Below, piece by piece: positions 41,075-52,835 of a stretch of DNA of 64,000 bases (its first letter is position 1; the number at the start of each line of letters is the position of its first letter). The translations under genes and the position numbers were made by a program. The notes beneath the pieces were generated by a model. The model was not told where the DNA came from. It did no database searches and was given only the letters and a program-made list of their open reading frames with translations. The stretch spans positions 2,418,001 to 2,482,000 of the forward strand of contig OZ345367.1 of NCBI GenBank assembly GCA_977006965.1. Direction: 5' to 3'. The stretch comes from Phymatolithon calcareum. Taxonomy: Eukaryota > Rhodophyta > Florideophyceae > Hapalidiales.

Positions 41075-42593
41075 CTTGAGGATAGCATGAAATATGGCGC
41101 TACCTTGGGATCTTGATGCCCATTTCGGAGCGCCGAGGCTTTTGTCGGAGATTGTTTCACAAGACCAAGCGCGTCTGTGTCAACAAGATTCCCGTATGCC
41201 ATTAGGGATCGTAAAAACTAGGTCGGGTCGCCGTGTATTCCTCTCGGCTAATCCCAGTTTCCAGATGATGCGCCTGGGCATCGGCCGACTCCCGCAACAC
41301 TGCCCGAGTGCAGATGATAGAGCTCCTGGGTGGTATATTACTGACATGAGCCAGGGGCTGTGACTGAAGGATTTACGATCGAAGAACAAAGAAAACAATT
41401 GCTCACTGCCGTCGAGCGAACAGAGGCGGATGTTTCAAAGTGGCACCTTGATTGCTTGTCGTTGAGAGGCGCGATGTGGAGGGCTGGTAGCTACTATGAT
41501 CTCTAGCTCGGGATCTTTGGGAACGCTGGAATTAAATTCACGGCTGGCCGCCGCCGGACCGGCCCCCATGGCGGTTTCTGGCGACAACGAGCTGGGTATC
41601 ATAAGATCGAGAACACCTAATGAAATGGAGTGTCGTGCGACCAAAAGGTGCTGTAGTCAAACTGTATTGCACACGTGTTAATTGTGTGCCATTGCGCCTC
41701 GGCCCAGAGGACATTCATCTTCGTTCCTGTTCGATGGTTTGATAAACTTTGTAGCCATTGCTAAAGATCTCATTGCCCTGTAATCATGTTGAAATGATTG
41801 GCATGATTGCTGGTAAGAACAAAGCAAGGCTTGTACAGATGCTATACTTTTCGGCAGCCATCGCTTCTTTCGTCTGGATCTAGCAAGCTTAGCAACACAT
41901 TTAAAAACATAACAGAAGGCGAAGGATATGGAGAGAACAGATATTCATTTTAGAAAACAATCCTGTCTTTGATTCCGTGTAAAGAGTGGGATTCCGGGGG
42001 TGAATTCTTTCAGGAGATAAGGTTGATTTTACATACCACGGTAGTCTTGGGTTTTTGTTGAGTATTCTAGCTACTTGTGAAATGGTAGTCTAGCAGAAGA
42101 ACGTATAGAACTGTATAGCATTCGAGCTCCGTCGGCTGCTAAGAATTGTCAGCACAAGTCTACAGTAGTTAGAGGCGAAACGGCATAAAGTCGTTACTTG
42201 AGCTTGACTGGCGGAACGCACCCTCAAAGAAAAATCTGTAATTTCGGCTACATTTCGCGGCGAAAGAAGGCAGCCGAAACTAAACTAATGTTGCCATCTG
42301 GAAGGGTGCCAGTCATTCACTCCATTACTAACATACATGCCCCGCGGACTGCTTCGCATCGCACAGAAGGCGTAAACCCGGCTCTCGACTGCTGGCCCTC
42401 CTCCGCTCTCTCATCAAACGAATGGCTAAAACTGCTGTGGCGTCTGACTCTTTCAAACACCGGTGAGATCAATCTTCTCGTCTGGGTTGCGGCCGATGAA
42501 TAAATTTCTCGGGGCGAGAAGGCCAGCAAAATTATCCCACATTGTTCCAAGGTATTGACGTTGAGAACTTTCGTCCCAAAGTGAAGAACAAGG
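41075..42593. other. No recognisable gene
   Basis: Short frames only. Around 42198-42593 a plus-strand frame (GEINLLVWVAADE, and in a shifted frame GIDVENFRPKVKNKVEAA) looks mildly coding and is cut by LINE copy 2; a decayed gene is possible. Confidence 0.3.
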
Positions 42594-42604
42594 TCGAAGC
42601 AGCG

Positions 42605-42916
42605 CTGAAGTCATCCAAAATCAACTTTGCGCAGAATGCTGCTCGCTGGTAGCAGCTTTTCACCGGAAGGACGATGGCTCGGTGGACTACGACCCCATGT
42701 GCAAGGCCTGTCCAGCTGGAACCAAAAAGACTGTTGATCACTTAATTCTTCGCTGCAGTGGGCGAGCTTTATCAAGACGGCAAACTATTGGTAGAGTAGG
42801 CAATAAAACGGTAGAGGAGTTATGTAGGGAGAAACCGCTTCAAATTCGTGAACAATGAGGGGTTGCTTGACAACCCCAGATGTTATTGTCTTCTGCAATA
42901 AAGAAAGAAAGAAAGA
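42605..42916 (+). mobile_element. LINE 3' end, copy 2, with 11-bp TSD
   Basis: TSD TCGAAGCAGCG at 42594-42604 and 42917-42927. Encodes VDYDPMCKACPAGTKKTVDH and LSRRQTIGRVGNKTVEELCR, closely matching the copy at 55.8-56.5 kb, with a short deletion near 42845, and ends TCTTCTGCAATAAAGAAAG plus further GAAA units. Confidence 0.93.
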
Positions 42917-43355
42917 AGTTCGAAGCAGCGTGTGCTTCTTTACCCTGAAGAAGAAGATATCCTCGACGTTTATTGATCCACCCCCGTGCATGTGAAGGGA
43001 GTTGGGTTTTTCTGCAGGAACTGGCGCTGCCCACTGGAGCTGCTCGATCTTCATACGACGCAGAGGTCTTTGTCGCACTTTATGCGACAAGTTCTGAAGC
43101 TCCCTTCGCCCCCGGAGGCACTATTCGATGAATCATTGACAATAGGAGCTAAATCGACTCTATTGACGGAAAAACGATTCGCGCCCCGTTTTTCGTACCG
43201 CCGTGCGCTGAAAACATATGAAAACTTTGGCGCATTATGGAGCAACTGATGTCCAAGAAGATTATCGCTGAAGGTAATTATTAAACGCCCTATGCAACAC
43301 TCGTGAGACTGTATGGAAGATGCATTTCAGTAGCTATCTTCTGTGGCAACTTTGT

Positions 43356-43623
43356 AGCTTTCTTTCTTTCCTTATTGCAGAAGGTGTTAAGTTAACGCTA
43401 GAACTTACCTTAGAGAAAATTCTCATTGTTCAAGAATTGGAGTGTCTCTACAGTTCTCTCCCTGCACAGATGTTCTACTGTTTTGCCACACACGCTTCCG
43501 ATGAATTGCCGGCGAGAGGCAGCCCGACCAGAACAGCGTAGAACTAGGTGCTCCACTGCCTCCTTGGCGCCGCAGGACTTGCACACTGGGTCGTAGAGTA
43601 GAGGTTCATCCTCTCTGCGTTGT
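43356..43623 (-). mobile_element. LINE 3' end, copy 3, minus strand
   Basis: Minus-strand frame YDPVCKSCGAKEAVEHLVLR, CSGRAASRRQFIG and KTVEHLCRERTVETLQFL, followed by CCTTCTGCAATAAGGAAAG and a GAAA tail toward 43356. AACTTTGT at 43348-43355 and 43624-43631 is the likely target duplication. More diverged than copies 2 and 4. Confidence 0.8.
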
Positions 43624-43670
43624 AACTTTGTTGCGAATCTCAATGATGCACTGCTAGCAATTCTGGGACA

Positions 43671-43998
43671 ATGACCCCCCTAGCTGCAAGTCACTGGGGC
43701 ATGTCAAGAAACGAAATTGCTGACGAAATTGCAGTAGGCTCTTTAAAGCATGGATGCAACAGTGATGCAAATGCGTACGACCCAGGATGCAAGGTGTGTA
43801 ACTCTGGCTGCAAAGCAACTGTGGAACACCTGATTTTACGTAGTGCGTGTTCCCCCTCTAGACGTGAGTTTTTTTGCCGAGTGAGCCCAAAGATCTGAGC
43901 AATGAGAAGATGATGCAGAACGAAACACCTTCAGGCACACACCTTATGATACGAGTCAGGAATGTTTCTGCAACAGAGAAAGAGAGATAAATAAAGTA
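43671..43998 (+). mobile_element. LINE 3' end, copy 4, strongly decayed
   Basis: Frame with HWGMSRNEIADEIAVGSLKH (a worn RNase H end: H.G...NE.AD..A), then YDPGCKVCNSGCKATVEHLI. A tail of AGAGAAAGAGAGATAAATAAAG follows near 43975. TSD not found. Confidence 0.7.
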
Positions 43999-45578
43999 TG
44001 AGAGGATGCGCTCGGTGTGATTGCGAAGTGAGATGATACTACAGGCAGTAGACGTGTGCTTTCAAATCCTTCCAGCTGCTGTCAAAATGTGCCCAGCTCG
44101 AAGGTGGATCGCTCTGTTTCACTGGATAGGGGAACAAGGGCAAATTTTCCGAAGATGACGAGGATCTGTATGATTCTTATGCCGGTGGCAACAATAAATG
44201 CTGGTACACGGTGGGTGTGCGGGGGAGAAAATCGTGTAGCACAAATTGACGCTCTATTCGCTCTACTGTAGTTATGAGCATGTTTAAAAAAAGTGTCACT
44301 AAAGACCAGCGCATTGCCGTTACTCGATTACTGCTGACAAGGACTGATAAGCAACCAGGTGACATAAAGTGCATATTGAGCACCAGAAGTACCTACGTAT
44401 AGCTTGAGATTGGAAATCGGCTTTGGAACTGACCTTCTTTAATCAATGGTTCGCTGCTCATCGTGTTCAGAGGCTTTTAAAACAAAATAAAAGGAGTAAA
44501 TTCTAAAAGAGCCTTCCAGTCTCGCCAAGGGGAGGCAATCACTTCCTGCTGCTGCAATATGCTTATGTTTCCGGTTGTCACGAGATAAAAGCAGTCGACG
44601 GCCAAGTTCCGGTTGGCACTTGCTTCTAAATCAGAGACTTTCCGAACCGTCGCGCTTGAAAACTCCAGACTTGACCTGGGCCCACATCCGGACTCGATGA
44701 AATGATACAGTATTCTGCTGCAAAAGTCTCGTTGGAACTTGCTTCTAAATCGTACAGCCATGACTATTTAAAGTTGCATCAACGGCGGAAAAGAAGGACA
44801 TTGAGCAGCGCTTCCATGTGTTTGAACTCAGCAAATTGTGTTGTTCATGACTCTATCTGCCGTGGACGATAAGAATCCTTCGCTGCAGAATCTGGTCCTA
44901 TAGATGCTCTGCGTCTTCGGACCATCATAACCGCTGATTTTAGTTTGCGTTTTTGCCCTCGCATTGATTGGCACAAGATGACTGTTTCTCGCGTTCGGCA
45001 GAAACAAAGGAACAATACAATGCTTGGTGTGGCTGGATGAACCGGGTCATAGCTTGCAGCAGTTCTGGGTTGTCAGCCGATATCACGCCAAGCACAAACA
45101 ATTAGATTTGCTGCAAAAACTCGGCCATAAAGAAACGTTGACTCAATCATGCCAAAGCCGATATACACGCAAGCAGGAGAAGGGGCTGATTGGGAGCAAA
45201 AAACATTCTAGCTTAGCGTGAATGGCAATGCAACTAGGGTATCAGTTGTTACAAGCTGTATTGAATCCTCCATTTCCAATGTTGGCAAAATAAGAAACCG
45301 ATTTCGAAACAACTATTCTACGCCCTAGCACTAGCAACTAGATCACCGACGGTCAGCTGGAAATTTGTCATCACCATCGTGTTCCTTTCAGAGTACACTA
45401 CTCGCGCGAAAAATGCGATCGGGAAGGAACCATGTCTCGCTGCTGCTGATTGCGTCCTAAAAGTCGAATGCTCGGTAATGCCCAAATAACTGGCATGCAT
45501 CAGAACAGCACCGACAGTGGAAGTACGAAGTCAAATTGCGACGCTTACTCGGTTAAAAACACGCATCACGCACAGCAA
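43999..45578. other. No recognisable gene
   Basis: Minus frame 44761-44477 (94 codons) contains two copies, 119 bp apart, of a TTGG.ACTTGCTTCTAAATC word (near 44610 and 44731). No domain or promoter seen. Confidence 0.4.
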
Positions 45579-46628
45579 TTACTCCTCGTCGAGTTGCTGA
45601 ACCATTACAGATTGCCCTGTCTTCGCTGACTCAACAAGTGCCTCAATGGTGGCAAGGTCATTAAAAGCTTGACGTGCGTCGATTCGGTCGTCCATTTCGC
45701 CAATTCGACAGCAATCCACAAAGCACCTGAATTCTTCATTAATACCAGAAAATGGAAACTGTTTTGACACAGTCTTGCAGCCATGTCTTGTCTCGAGCAA
45801 ATATCCAGGAGAACCCTTGATACGTTTCAGACATATATCACCATCCGTTGCAATAATGCGCATTTCCCACACAAACTCGACGGCAGCATAGGAAATGAGC
45901 ATTGTTGCATGAACTCCATTCGCAAACTCGAGCATCGCGGACGCACTGTCCGGCTGTGGCAAATGCATCGATGCAGTGGACGCCGCAGCAGCCACTCGAA
46001 CCACATCGGAATTAGCCGCCATTCGTAACGCTGCAACAAAATGCACACCGCCGTCAAGCAACTGCGCGCCCACATGACGCGGTCGCAATCTCCACGGTGT
46101 TGCAAACTTGCTCTCCGGCGGCATATGCATGGCGGCCACCAATGAAATACACACCGGGTTCAATCGTGCCGCGTCGATAGCAGCGGCAACGACACCGGCC
46201 TCAAATCGGAAATTCTCAGCCACTGCATACAACGACTTGGACGGCAATGCAAGAACTTCACGTGCCGCACGCAGACAGTGTGCAATCGGCTTTTCAGACA
46301 GGACATGCTTCCCAGCCGCGCGGCAGCGTGAGGCAAGGACGGCCAGCTCAGGAATCGGGACTGCAAGGACGGCGGCGGACACGCTGGGCATGGCAAGAAT
46401 GGCGTCTACACCTTCGGGACCTGTGTGCCATTCTGCGGGCGGATGATATCGGGCAGCGAGGGCAGATGCGTGGGCGGCAGTGCGGGACCAGACGGCGAGT
46501 ACGCGGACTTTTGACGCGGAGAGCGCGGAGAGAGCGTGGTAATGAGCGTCACATGCGATTATGCCGGCGCCGAAGACGGCGACGCCGAGCTCGGGGAGCG
46601 CGATGTCGGCGGGATCTGGCGGGGCCAT
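45579..46628 (-). CDS. Gfo/Idh/MocA-family oxidoreductase, 349 aa
   Basis: An intact single-exon gene. Residues 15-33 GVAVFGAGIIACDAHYHAL form the N-terminal Rossmann fold with GxGxxA; SEKPIAHCL (EKP at 112-114) carries the conserved Lys of the active site; ENFRFEAG (138-145) and LLDGGVHFVAAL (Asp192 and His196) are the other family signatures. Length is normal. Members use NAD(P)(H) to oxidise or reduce sugars, inositols, dihydrodiols or biliverdin, so the substrate is open. No signal peptide, so probably cytosolic. The start is in a good Kozak context (TTGCCATGG). It diverges from Argonaute across a 1.3-kb spacer. The N-terminal third is notably Ala-rich. Confidence 0.92.
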   Translation of the reverse strand: MAPPDPADIALPELGVAVFGAGIIACDAHYHALSALSASKVRVLAVWSRTAAHASALAARYHPPAEWHTGPEGVDAILAMPSVSAAVLAVPIPELAVLASRCRAAGKHVLSEKPIAHCLRAAREVLALPSKSLYAVAENFRFEAGVVAAAIDAARLNPVCISLVAAMHMPPESKFATPWRLRPRHVGAQLLDGGVHFVAALRMAANSDVVRVAAAASTASMHLPQPDSASAMLEFANGVHATMLISYAAVEFVWEMRIIATDGDICLKRIKGSPGYLLETRHGCKTVSKQFPFSGINEEFRCFVDCCRIGEMDDRIDARQAFNDLATIEALVESAKTGQSVMVQQLDEE

Positions 46629-47930
46629 GGCAACGACAGCGAGGAGTTGGAAGATGCTTGGCGGCGTAGTCAGTCAGCAGGCAAGGAAGACTATGATATT
46701 TGGGTTGAGAAATGGGGATGATGTACAGTACAGTACTGTACAGTACGTCAAGAGACGATGTGGTTGTACTCCAAGTACAGTAGGTGAGTGATAGGGTAAT
46801 GCACGGCGCACTGGACAGATTTTGGACCGGGATACTGTGCAGTACAGAAGATGGACCGGAGCGGACCGACTGGGAGCGGACGTCTGCGGCTTACAGAAAT
46901 AATTAGAAAGTGAAGTTTGTAATTGAAGGAGGTTTGGGACCGGAGAGTGCACTGTTTCAAGATTACGCGGCAACCCGCGGATTGCAATGCGCATTCCGCT
47001 GCCCAACGCGGTGATGGTGCGGAAAATTACTAATGTACTGTACTGTACAGTAAATTACTTTAGGTATTGCGCGCTTGCAGCATTGCATTTACTCGCTCGC
47101 GTCCGACAAAGTCAATTGAGTCAATGCTGAAGTGAGAAATAATACTGTAGACGCTGGGCGACGAGTTGTACAGTAGCCCGGCAGAGGTCAGTGCGGACTT
47201 GCCGCGGGACGTACATTAAACGCAAATCTCGGTGGTTTTCTCTTTCAATCGAGCTGTTACTGTTTTCCGTTCCGAACCGTTACGCGGTTTTGCATTTCAG
47301 CTGCCTCGACGCGTCTTCTTTCTGGTGGAGGAAGTTGTAGAGCCAGAGGCCTTTCAGTACCCAAAGTTTGCACGTGCGAACGCCTTCAGGCAAGGGACGC
47401 AGTCTCCGCGTGCACGGCCTCGACCGAAGAACGCGGTGAACGAAAGACTACTGTACAGTACTGTAGGACAGGTTTCTCAACTTCAACAAGCAGGCAAGAA
47501 GAGCACATCCTCGGGGATCAACTGAACTGTACTGTACTGTACTGTACAGCTTGAGGCCAGCGGGGTGCAAAAAATACACGCGGCCGATCACATTACGTCG
47601 CGTGACTAACGCGTGCGAGATTTTAGACCCAGCGAATAGCTGTTCAGTGCAGTATCATATCGTCTAGTTGCAAAGACTACGAAACGGTGGCTCCGGGCAA
47701 TGCAGAGTGACAGGTGTGACTTCAATCTATATCATACGCTGCTTTCCAGCTGTTGTCGGCGGTGCGCTATTCGTGCTTTTACGTCAAATCGCTTTGTTGG
47801 ATTCGTCGAAACCAACCGCGGGCGAGCGCAGTCAGTCAGACCAGACCGAATCGTAAATTTGACACCCTTAGTGTCGGTCGGAACCCACGTTTTCACCGTC
47901 CTCGTCGCGAGCATCACGTCGCGCGCCACC
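46629..47930. promoter_or_regulatory. Divergent promoter region with TACTG/GTACAG repeat clusters
   Basis: Between two diverging ATGs. Four clusters of self-complementary repeats of the pentamer TACTG or its complement lie at 46723-46746 (24 bp), 47033-47052, 47450-47460 and 47526-47549 (24 bp), plus single GTACAG/TACTGTA words at about 46771, 46835, 46852, 47144 and 47169. Each cluster can fold on itself or pair with another. Short frames (47232-47525) look non-coding. No TATA box was fixed for either gene. Confidence 0.7.
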
Positions 47931-50591
47931 ATGGCGCAGCGCGAAGTATTGGCGGCCGGTCCATCGGAGATGACCGCGCGCGTACGCAATGAGCCCATGC
48001 GTCGACCCGGGGTCGGTACCGTTGGTCGACGGATTAAAGTCGAGGCCAATTTCTTTCGTCTCAGTGCTCCCAGGCTGCATGAGATCTATCAATATTCTGT
48101 GGAGGTTCAGGCCATGAGGAATCCGGAAGCCATTACGAAACCGAATGGAAATCATGGCAAAGCTGCTGCTTCGTCGCAGAATAAGAAACTTATCGACATT
48201 GCGCCGACGGCTTTCATCGAATTTAACCGCTCGGTGTTCACCTCGTTCTGCAAGAAGTATTTGAAGAATATGCAGTTGGCATATGACGGTCGAAAGACAG
48301 CTTATGCATATAAGGAATTACCGCAAGGATTACTAGGCGATCCGAAATCAATTGAGGCCGATCGCGACGGTGCTACCGATCGGACGAATGGTATTCCGGT
48401 GGATAATGAGCGCAAAGAGACAGTCTATGTGCAGGTGAAGCATGCCACTACAATTGATATCCGCAGCATTATCTCCGGGCAGGCTAACGATACAATTCTC
48501 GCAGGTGCAGGGCTCGCAGCAATTGATACCGTTCTGGCTTGTGGTCCGCTTCGTAGTCATGTTCAGGTCGGTCGTTCCTTCTTCCATAGGACAGGGGAAC
48601 ATTCCCTCGGTTCTGGTGCCACCGCGTGGCGTGGATTTTATCAAAGTGCACGTCTCTCCGCTAGTGGGCTCTTGGTCAATATGGATGAATCGCGCACCCC
48701 TTTCTGGGAATGTGGTGAAGAACCGCTGGCAAACTTGATTATGAAGATGAATCGTGGTCGAATGATTGATGCTCGCAACCCGCGCGATAATCAAGCCCTG
48801 GCGAAGATGCTCAATGGACTCAAGGTCCGTGCAGCGCATAACAATATTTGCTATCGTGTCCACGGCTTCTCCAAGCGCAGCGCTGATGAATCTACATTTT
48901 ACGATGAGAGGCAGAAACGCGAGGTTTCAGTGTCGCAGTATTTCCAGAGTGCGTATAATGTCAGGCTCCGCAATGGTCGCGAGCCCTGTGTGGTTACGAG
49001 TCTACGCAAGAATACCTTAATTCCTTTGGAGTTGCTCACCGTTGTGCCACGCCAGCGCTTGACGAAAGCCATGACTCCCGATCAGACGTCCAACATGATC
49101 CGCTGTGCTGCAACCAAGCCACATATTCGCAAGAAGGGCGCTACAGACGCTATGTCTCGTGTTAATCACAACCAGGACCCAACGTGTCGGGCGTTTGGAA
49201 TTACACTAGAGAATCGACTCATGACTGTGGATGCGCGAAACATCCCTCCGCCGTCCATTTCATACAAGGATGGTCCGACCGACCCTCGCGCTGGAATATG
49301 GGATCCGAAACACAACAAGAAGTTGCTCAAGCCAGCACCGCTTTTTAGTTGGGCAGTGCTTAACCTTGCGCGCAGTTCGGACCAGGAGGTTTCAGTGTTT
49401 ATCCATAAGCTCACATCGAAAGCTGCTGCAATGGGCTGTCCCGTGAACAGACAGCCGAAGTTGTACCGCGGACAAGAGCGTGATGTAGAGGACTGTATGA
49501 AGCGAATTGCAAGGGACTTTGAGAACCCGGCGAACAGAACGAACAACTTCCCGTTGCAGATTATTCTAATCGTCAAATTCAAACAGGAAACGCAATGCTA
49601 CAATGCCATTAAGCGACTTGGTGATTTGGAACTCGGCGTGGCAACACAGGTGATGCTCAGTAAGCATATCAACCCGCATAAGCCGAATGATTCGTATGTG
49701 GGCAACCTGTTGCTGAAAATGAATACTAAGCTTGGAGGTCAAAACAGTATGGTCAATCCGTATGGTTCTCGTGTCGCACCCAATGTGCCGTTCCTTAACC
49801 AACGACACATCATTCTCGGTGCCGATGTTACACATCCCACCGGTGGTGCCAATCGCCCGTCGGTCGCCGCTCTCGTTGGATCGCGCGACATGCAGGGTTG
49901 TCAATTCTCAGGTGCCATTCGTAATCAACCACCGAGACAGGAGCTGATGACGGAAATCTGTGATATGTTCATGGAAGTTTACTTCCGTTGGTATCATGCG
50001 TTCCCCGAAGGCAAACGTGGACATGTGACTTCAATTATTATGTTCCGCGACGGTGTATCTGAGGGTCAGTTTGAGCAGATACTCGATTACGAGGTTGACG
50101 GTCTTCGCCGAGCGTGTTTCAAAATCGATCCGAATTTTAATCCACGCATCACATACATCATTGTGACTAAGCGTCATCATGCCCGATTTTTCCCCCGTCC
50201 ACAAGATGCCGAACGTTCGGGAAATATTCCACCGGGTACTGTGATCGATACTGGTGTCGTGAGCTCGCAGTATTATGACTTCTACTTGAACTCTCATGCC
50301 GGTATTCAAGGTACCAGCCGACCGTCCAAGTATACCGTGTTACTGGACGAGAATAATATCCCCGTCGACGCTCTACAGCCGTATGTTTACCGTTTGGCAC
50401 ATGGATATGCGAGATGCAATCGTGCCGTATCCATTGTCAACTCGGCGTATTATGCCCATTTGCTTGCATTCCGCGGAAGGGCGTATCTGGCCGAAGAGGA
50501 TTCGGATTCCGGGTCTGTGATGTCCGATACTAATGTGCCGCGAACGCATAACTTGCATGATCGTCTTGGTAGGCGGTTGTTTTTTGTGTAA
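47931..50591 (+). CDS. AGO: Argonaute protein, 886 aa
   Basis: An intact single-exon AGO. The start at 47931 has a textbook Kozak context (GCCACCATGG) and gives MAQREVLAAGPSEMTARVRN; an in-frame ATG at 47700 would add 77 residues but is less likely. Domains: N (VGTVGRRIKVEANFFRLSAP, residues about 28-47), PAZ (ending near VSQYFQSAYNVRLRNGREPC), MID and PIWI. The slicer tetrad is present: Asp632 in LGADVTHP, Glu671 in RQELMTE, Asp707 in FRDGVSEGQF and His843 in YYAHL, so the protein should cut RNA. The eukaryotic AGO clade, not PIWI, fits the sequence. It loads small RNAs and silences matching transcripts; around it lie several dead transposons. The C-terminus ends RRLFFV. Confidence 0.97.
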   Translation: MAQREVLAAGPSEMTARVRNEPMRRPGVGTVGRRIKVEANFFRLSAPRLHEIYQYSVEVQAMRNPEAITKPNGNHGKAAASSQNKKLIDIAPTAFIEFNRSVFTSFCKKYLKNMQLAYDGRKTAYAYKELPQGLLGDPKSIEADRDGATDRTNGIPVDNERKETVYVQVKHATTIDIRSIISGQANDTILAGAGLAAIDTVLACGPLRSHVQVGRSFFHRTGEHSLGSGATAWRGFYQSARLSASGLLVNMDESRTPFWECGEEPLANLIMKMNRGRMIDARNPRDNQALAKMLNGLKVRAAHNNICYRVHGFSKRSADESTFYDERQKREVSVSQYFQSAYNVRLRNGREPCVVTSLRKNTLIPLELLTVVPRQRLTKAMTPDQTSNMIRCAATKPHIRKKGATDAMSRVNHNQDPTCRAFGITLENRLMTVDARNIPPPSISYKDGPTDPRAGIWDPKHNKKLLKPAPLFSWAVLNLARSSDQEVSVFIHKLTSKAAAMGCPVNRQPKLYRGQERDVEDCMKRIARDFENPANRTNNFPLQIILIVKFKQETQCYNAIKRLGDLELGVATQVMLSKHINPHKPNDSYVGNLLLKMNTKLGGQNSMVNPYGSRVAPNVPFLNQRHIILGADVTHPTGGANRPSVAALVGSRDMQGCQFSGAIRNQPPRQELMTEICDMFMEVYFRWYHAFPEGKRGHVTSIIMFRDGVSEGQFEQILDYEVDGLRRACFKIDPNFNPRITYIIVTKRHHARFFPRPQDAERSGNIPPGTVIDTGVVSSQYYDFYLNSHAGIQGTSRPSKYTVLLDENNIPVDALQPYVYRLAHGYARCNRAVSIVNSAYYAHLLAFRGRAYLAEEDSDSGSVMSDTNVPRTHNLHDRLGRRLFFV

Positions 50592-50816
50592 CGGCGACAG
50601 ATTTGGGCAGCTTGGTTTCAATTCCGTGGTTGCAGTGGTGGTTGCACATTTCCTTTGTTTTATGTTTGTAGACCAACGGTCACACTAGGTTTGCCTGTTG
50701 TACACGGACTCGTTGCAGACTAAATGATTCATATTATTGCCCTGAAAATATTGCGATCCAAGGAGCTCATGTTCCAGACTCTGGAGCGCTCTTTAAGATA
50801 TGAGTCAATGTGGAAC

Positions 50817-50822
50817 AATAAA
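50817..50822 (+). terminator. Poly(A) signal of Argonaute
   Basis: AATAAA about 225 bases after the stop, in the context GGAACAATAAACC. Confidence 0.6.
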
Positions 50823-52835
50823 CCATCTTATCCTTTAACTCTTCTTCTTCTCGTCCTCGTTATTTATCCCCTTATGTTGCGTTGGCGTCAATAATGCCGT
50901 CACGGGAGATTCTGCCCTGTGGGGAACTGGAAGCTGAAGGCAACAAAGACCTGGAATTATTGGGCTTGAGCACTGTAAGAATTCCATGGGGTTCAACCCG
51001 TTATTCAGGACTATCTATAAAAGGAATGACAACTCGTCAGGACAGTACTATTTACATCTGCAACTGTATTGGTGTGTTCTGTACTTTGCTCCCTGCTATG
51101 ACTTCCCAGTTTCTGAAGGAATAATGGGGCAGGAAAAAGCCTGATGTCCTCAGCGGTTTTATATGCCTTGTCGTGCCTGCAAAAGTCGCATCTGTCGCTA
51201 AAAAGGGTTGTTTTTTCATGCGCAGTACCCTTAATTCGCACAGACGACGAACTGCAAAGCCAGTCCGAATAGAGTAGGAAAAAGCACAGTAAGATACTGT
51301 AGAGAATCGTATACTCTTCTTATCATTTTGCAGGTTCGCTTGTTATCGTTTTGGACCGCTGCAGTTGTCCTGGTGCTTTATCTGATGCAAGCAAAAAACA
51401 CCAGCTAGAAGTACCAAAGTCAAGGGCCTAATTTCAGTTTCCGTCAGACATACATTCATTAGACATACATTCCATCCATCATGAATGTTGGCAGGATCAA
51501 GTTATAACCAGGCCAACTATGACAACAACGCAATAGTCAAAGTTCTCAGCGCGAGAGTGGGTATTGAAGCTGTGACTTTCTCTCAGGAACAGCTGTATTC
51601 TGTGGACCACACGGAATAGAAAAATGGACATGTTTACATTGGTGCTTAGAAACCGACCCTGAGTGTTTAGTACTGCAGTATTGTCATGTCACTAGCTCTT
51701 GGAAGAAAGTTTCTCTGTAGTTGAGTACGCTCGCCATCATAGCGATACTGCTTTGTATGCACAGTAAATAGCACTACCAAAATCGCTCCAGTGCTCACAT
51801 GCCAAGACAAAATTTTCTTTCCTTTTTTTCAGAAAACTTCGGGTCTTAACAAAGAATCCATGTAACAACCTAAACCTCTCCCCGAGCAAATTATCATGGT
51901 CCTTTAAGTATCGTTATGGGTTTCTCCTTGGCCCTCTTCCTCTTATTGTCTACAGGCAGTCCGACCAAATCAGGTCCGTCGTCCGTGATGCTCTTCAGAT
52001 AACCAGCCGCCTACCTTTACACACAAAGTGCAGGGCGTACAGTACCGATATAGTTCAATATTCCGGGTGTGGCACAAAGTATGAACGGGCACTCCGAAGT
52101 GGACGCCTTAGCGGTGCAGTACAGCGCAGCTGCACTGCACTGTGACACGGGACACCCGGAGGACAGGCCGGAGACATCTAGTGGACAGCACACCGCCTAC
52201 TGTCCCGTCAAAAATTTTCAAATTCAAAAAAATAACTAATTTCAACCATGTTTTAACATGTTCGTCGAACACGTGTCTCAGAATCCCGCCGTCGGCGCGA
52301 ATGTACGCGTTACGGGAAGGGATCGGTCAGCACAGGCGGCATGCCGCCCAATCGTTACGCCCGATTTACCGCGGCGATGTGCCCGGGTGCCCAATATGAT
52401 AGACTGCCCATGCGCGCCCGCGCATGGGCATAAGGGACGGCGTGACCCAGCTGCCCGAGTTTCCGCCCATTGGCCCTAAATACACGTTGCTGGCGGCACT
52501 GAGTGGGTACCCGTTCACAGTAACGGGTACCCTAGTCAACTGCCTACTACGTAACCCGAAGTGCAGTAACGGACGTCGACCGACTGGAACGCATTAAACG
52601 CGGCGTCTGCTGCCTTGCGGCACGCACCACCGTGACTGCGGCCTGTAGTTGCTCGCTTCTGAAATGATTGGAATTCCGACAGGGGGGACAACTTCATGAT
52701 GTCTGCTGCTATTATTTTCAAGAGTTGGCCACCTCAGGTTGCACTTACGCCTTGCGCGGTTGTCATGTTAATGGCAAGCACACAAACCAAAATTTGGTCG
52801 AAGCAACGTATCTACAGTACCTATGGTATGCACAA
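50823..52835. other. No recognisable gene
   Basis: An 80-codon plus frame at 50882-51124 has no domain. At 51850-51890 on minus lies a weak third copy of the CYMDS coding 3' end (see 1085 and 15217). Single TACTG/TACAGTA words occur at 51292, 51674 and 52038, echoing the Argonaute promoter. Confidence 0.4.

Noticed and set aside
46723-47549. Telomere-like or satellite DNA
   Set aside because: TACTG arrays are short (up to 24 bp), dispersed and limited to a promoter region; no long array or telomeric strand bias.
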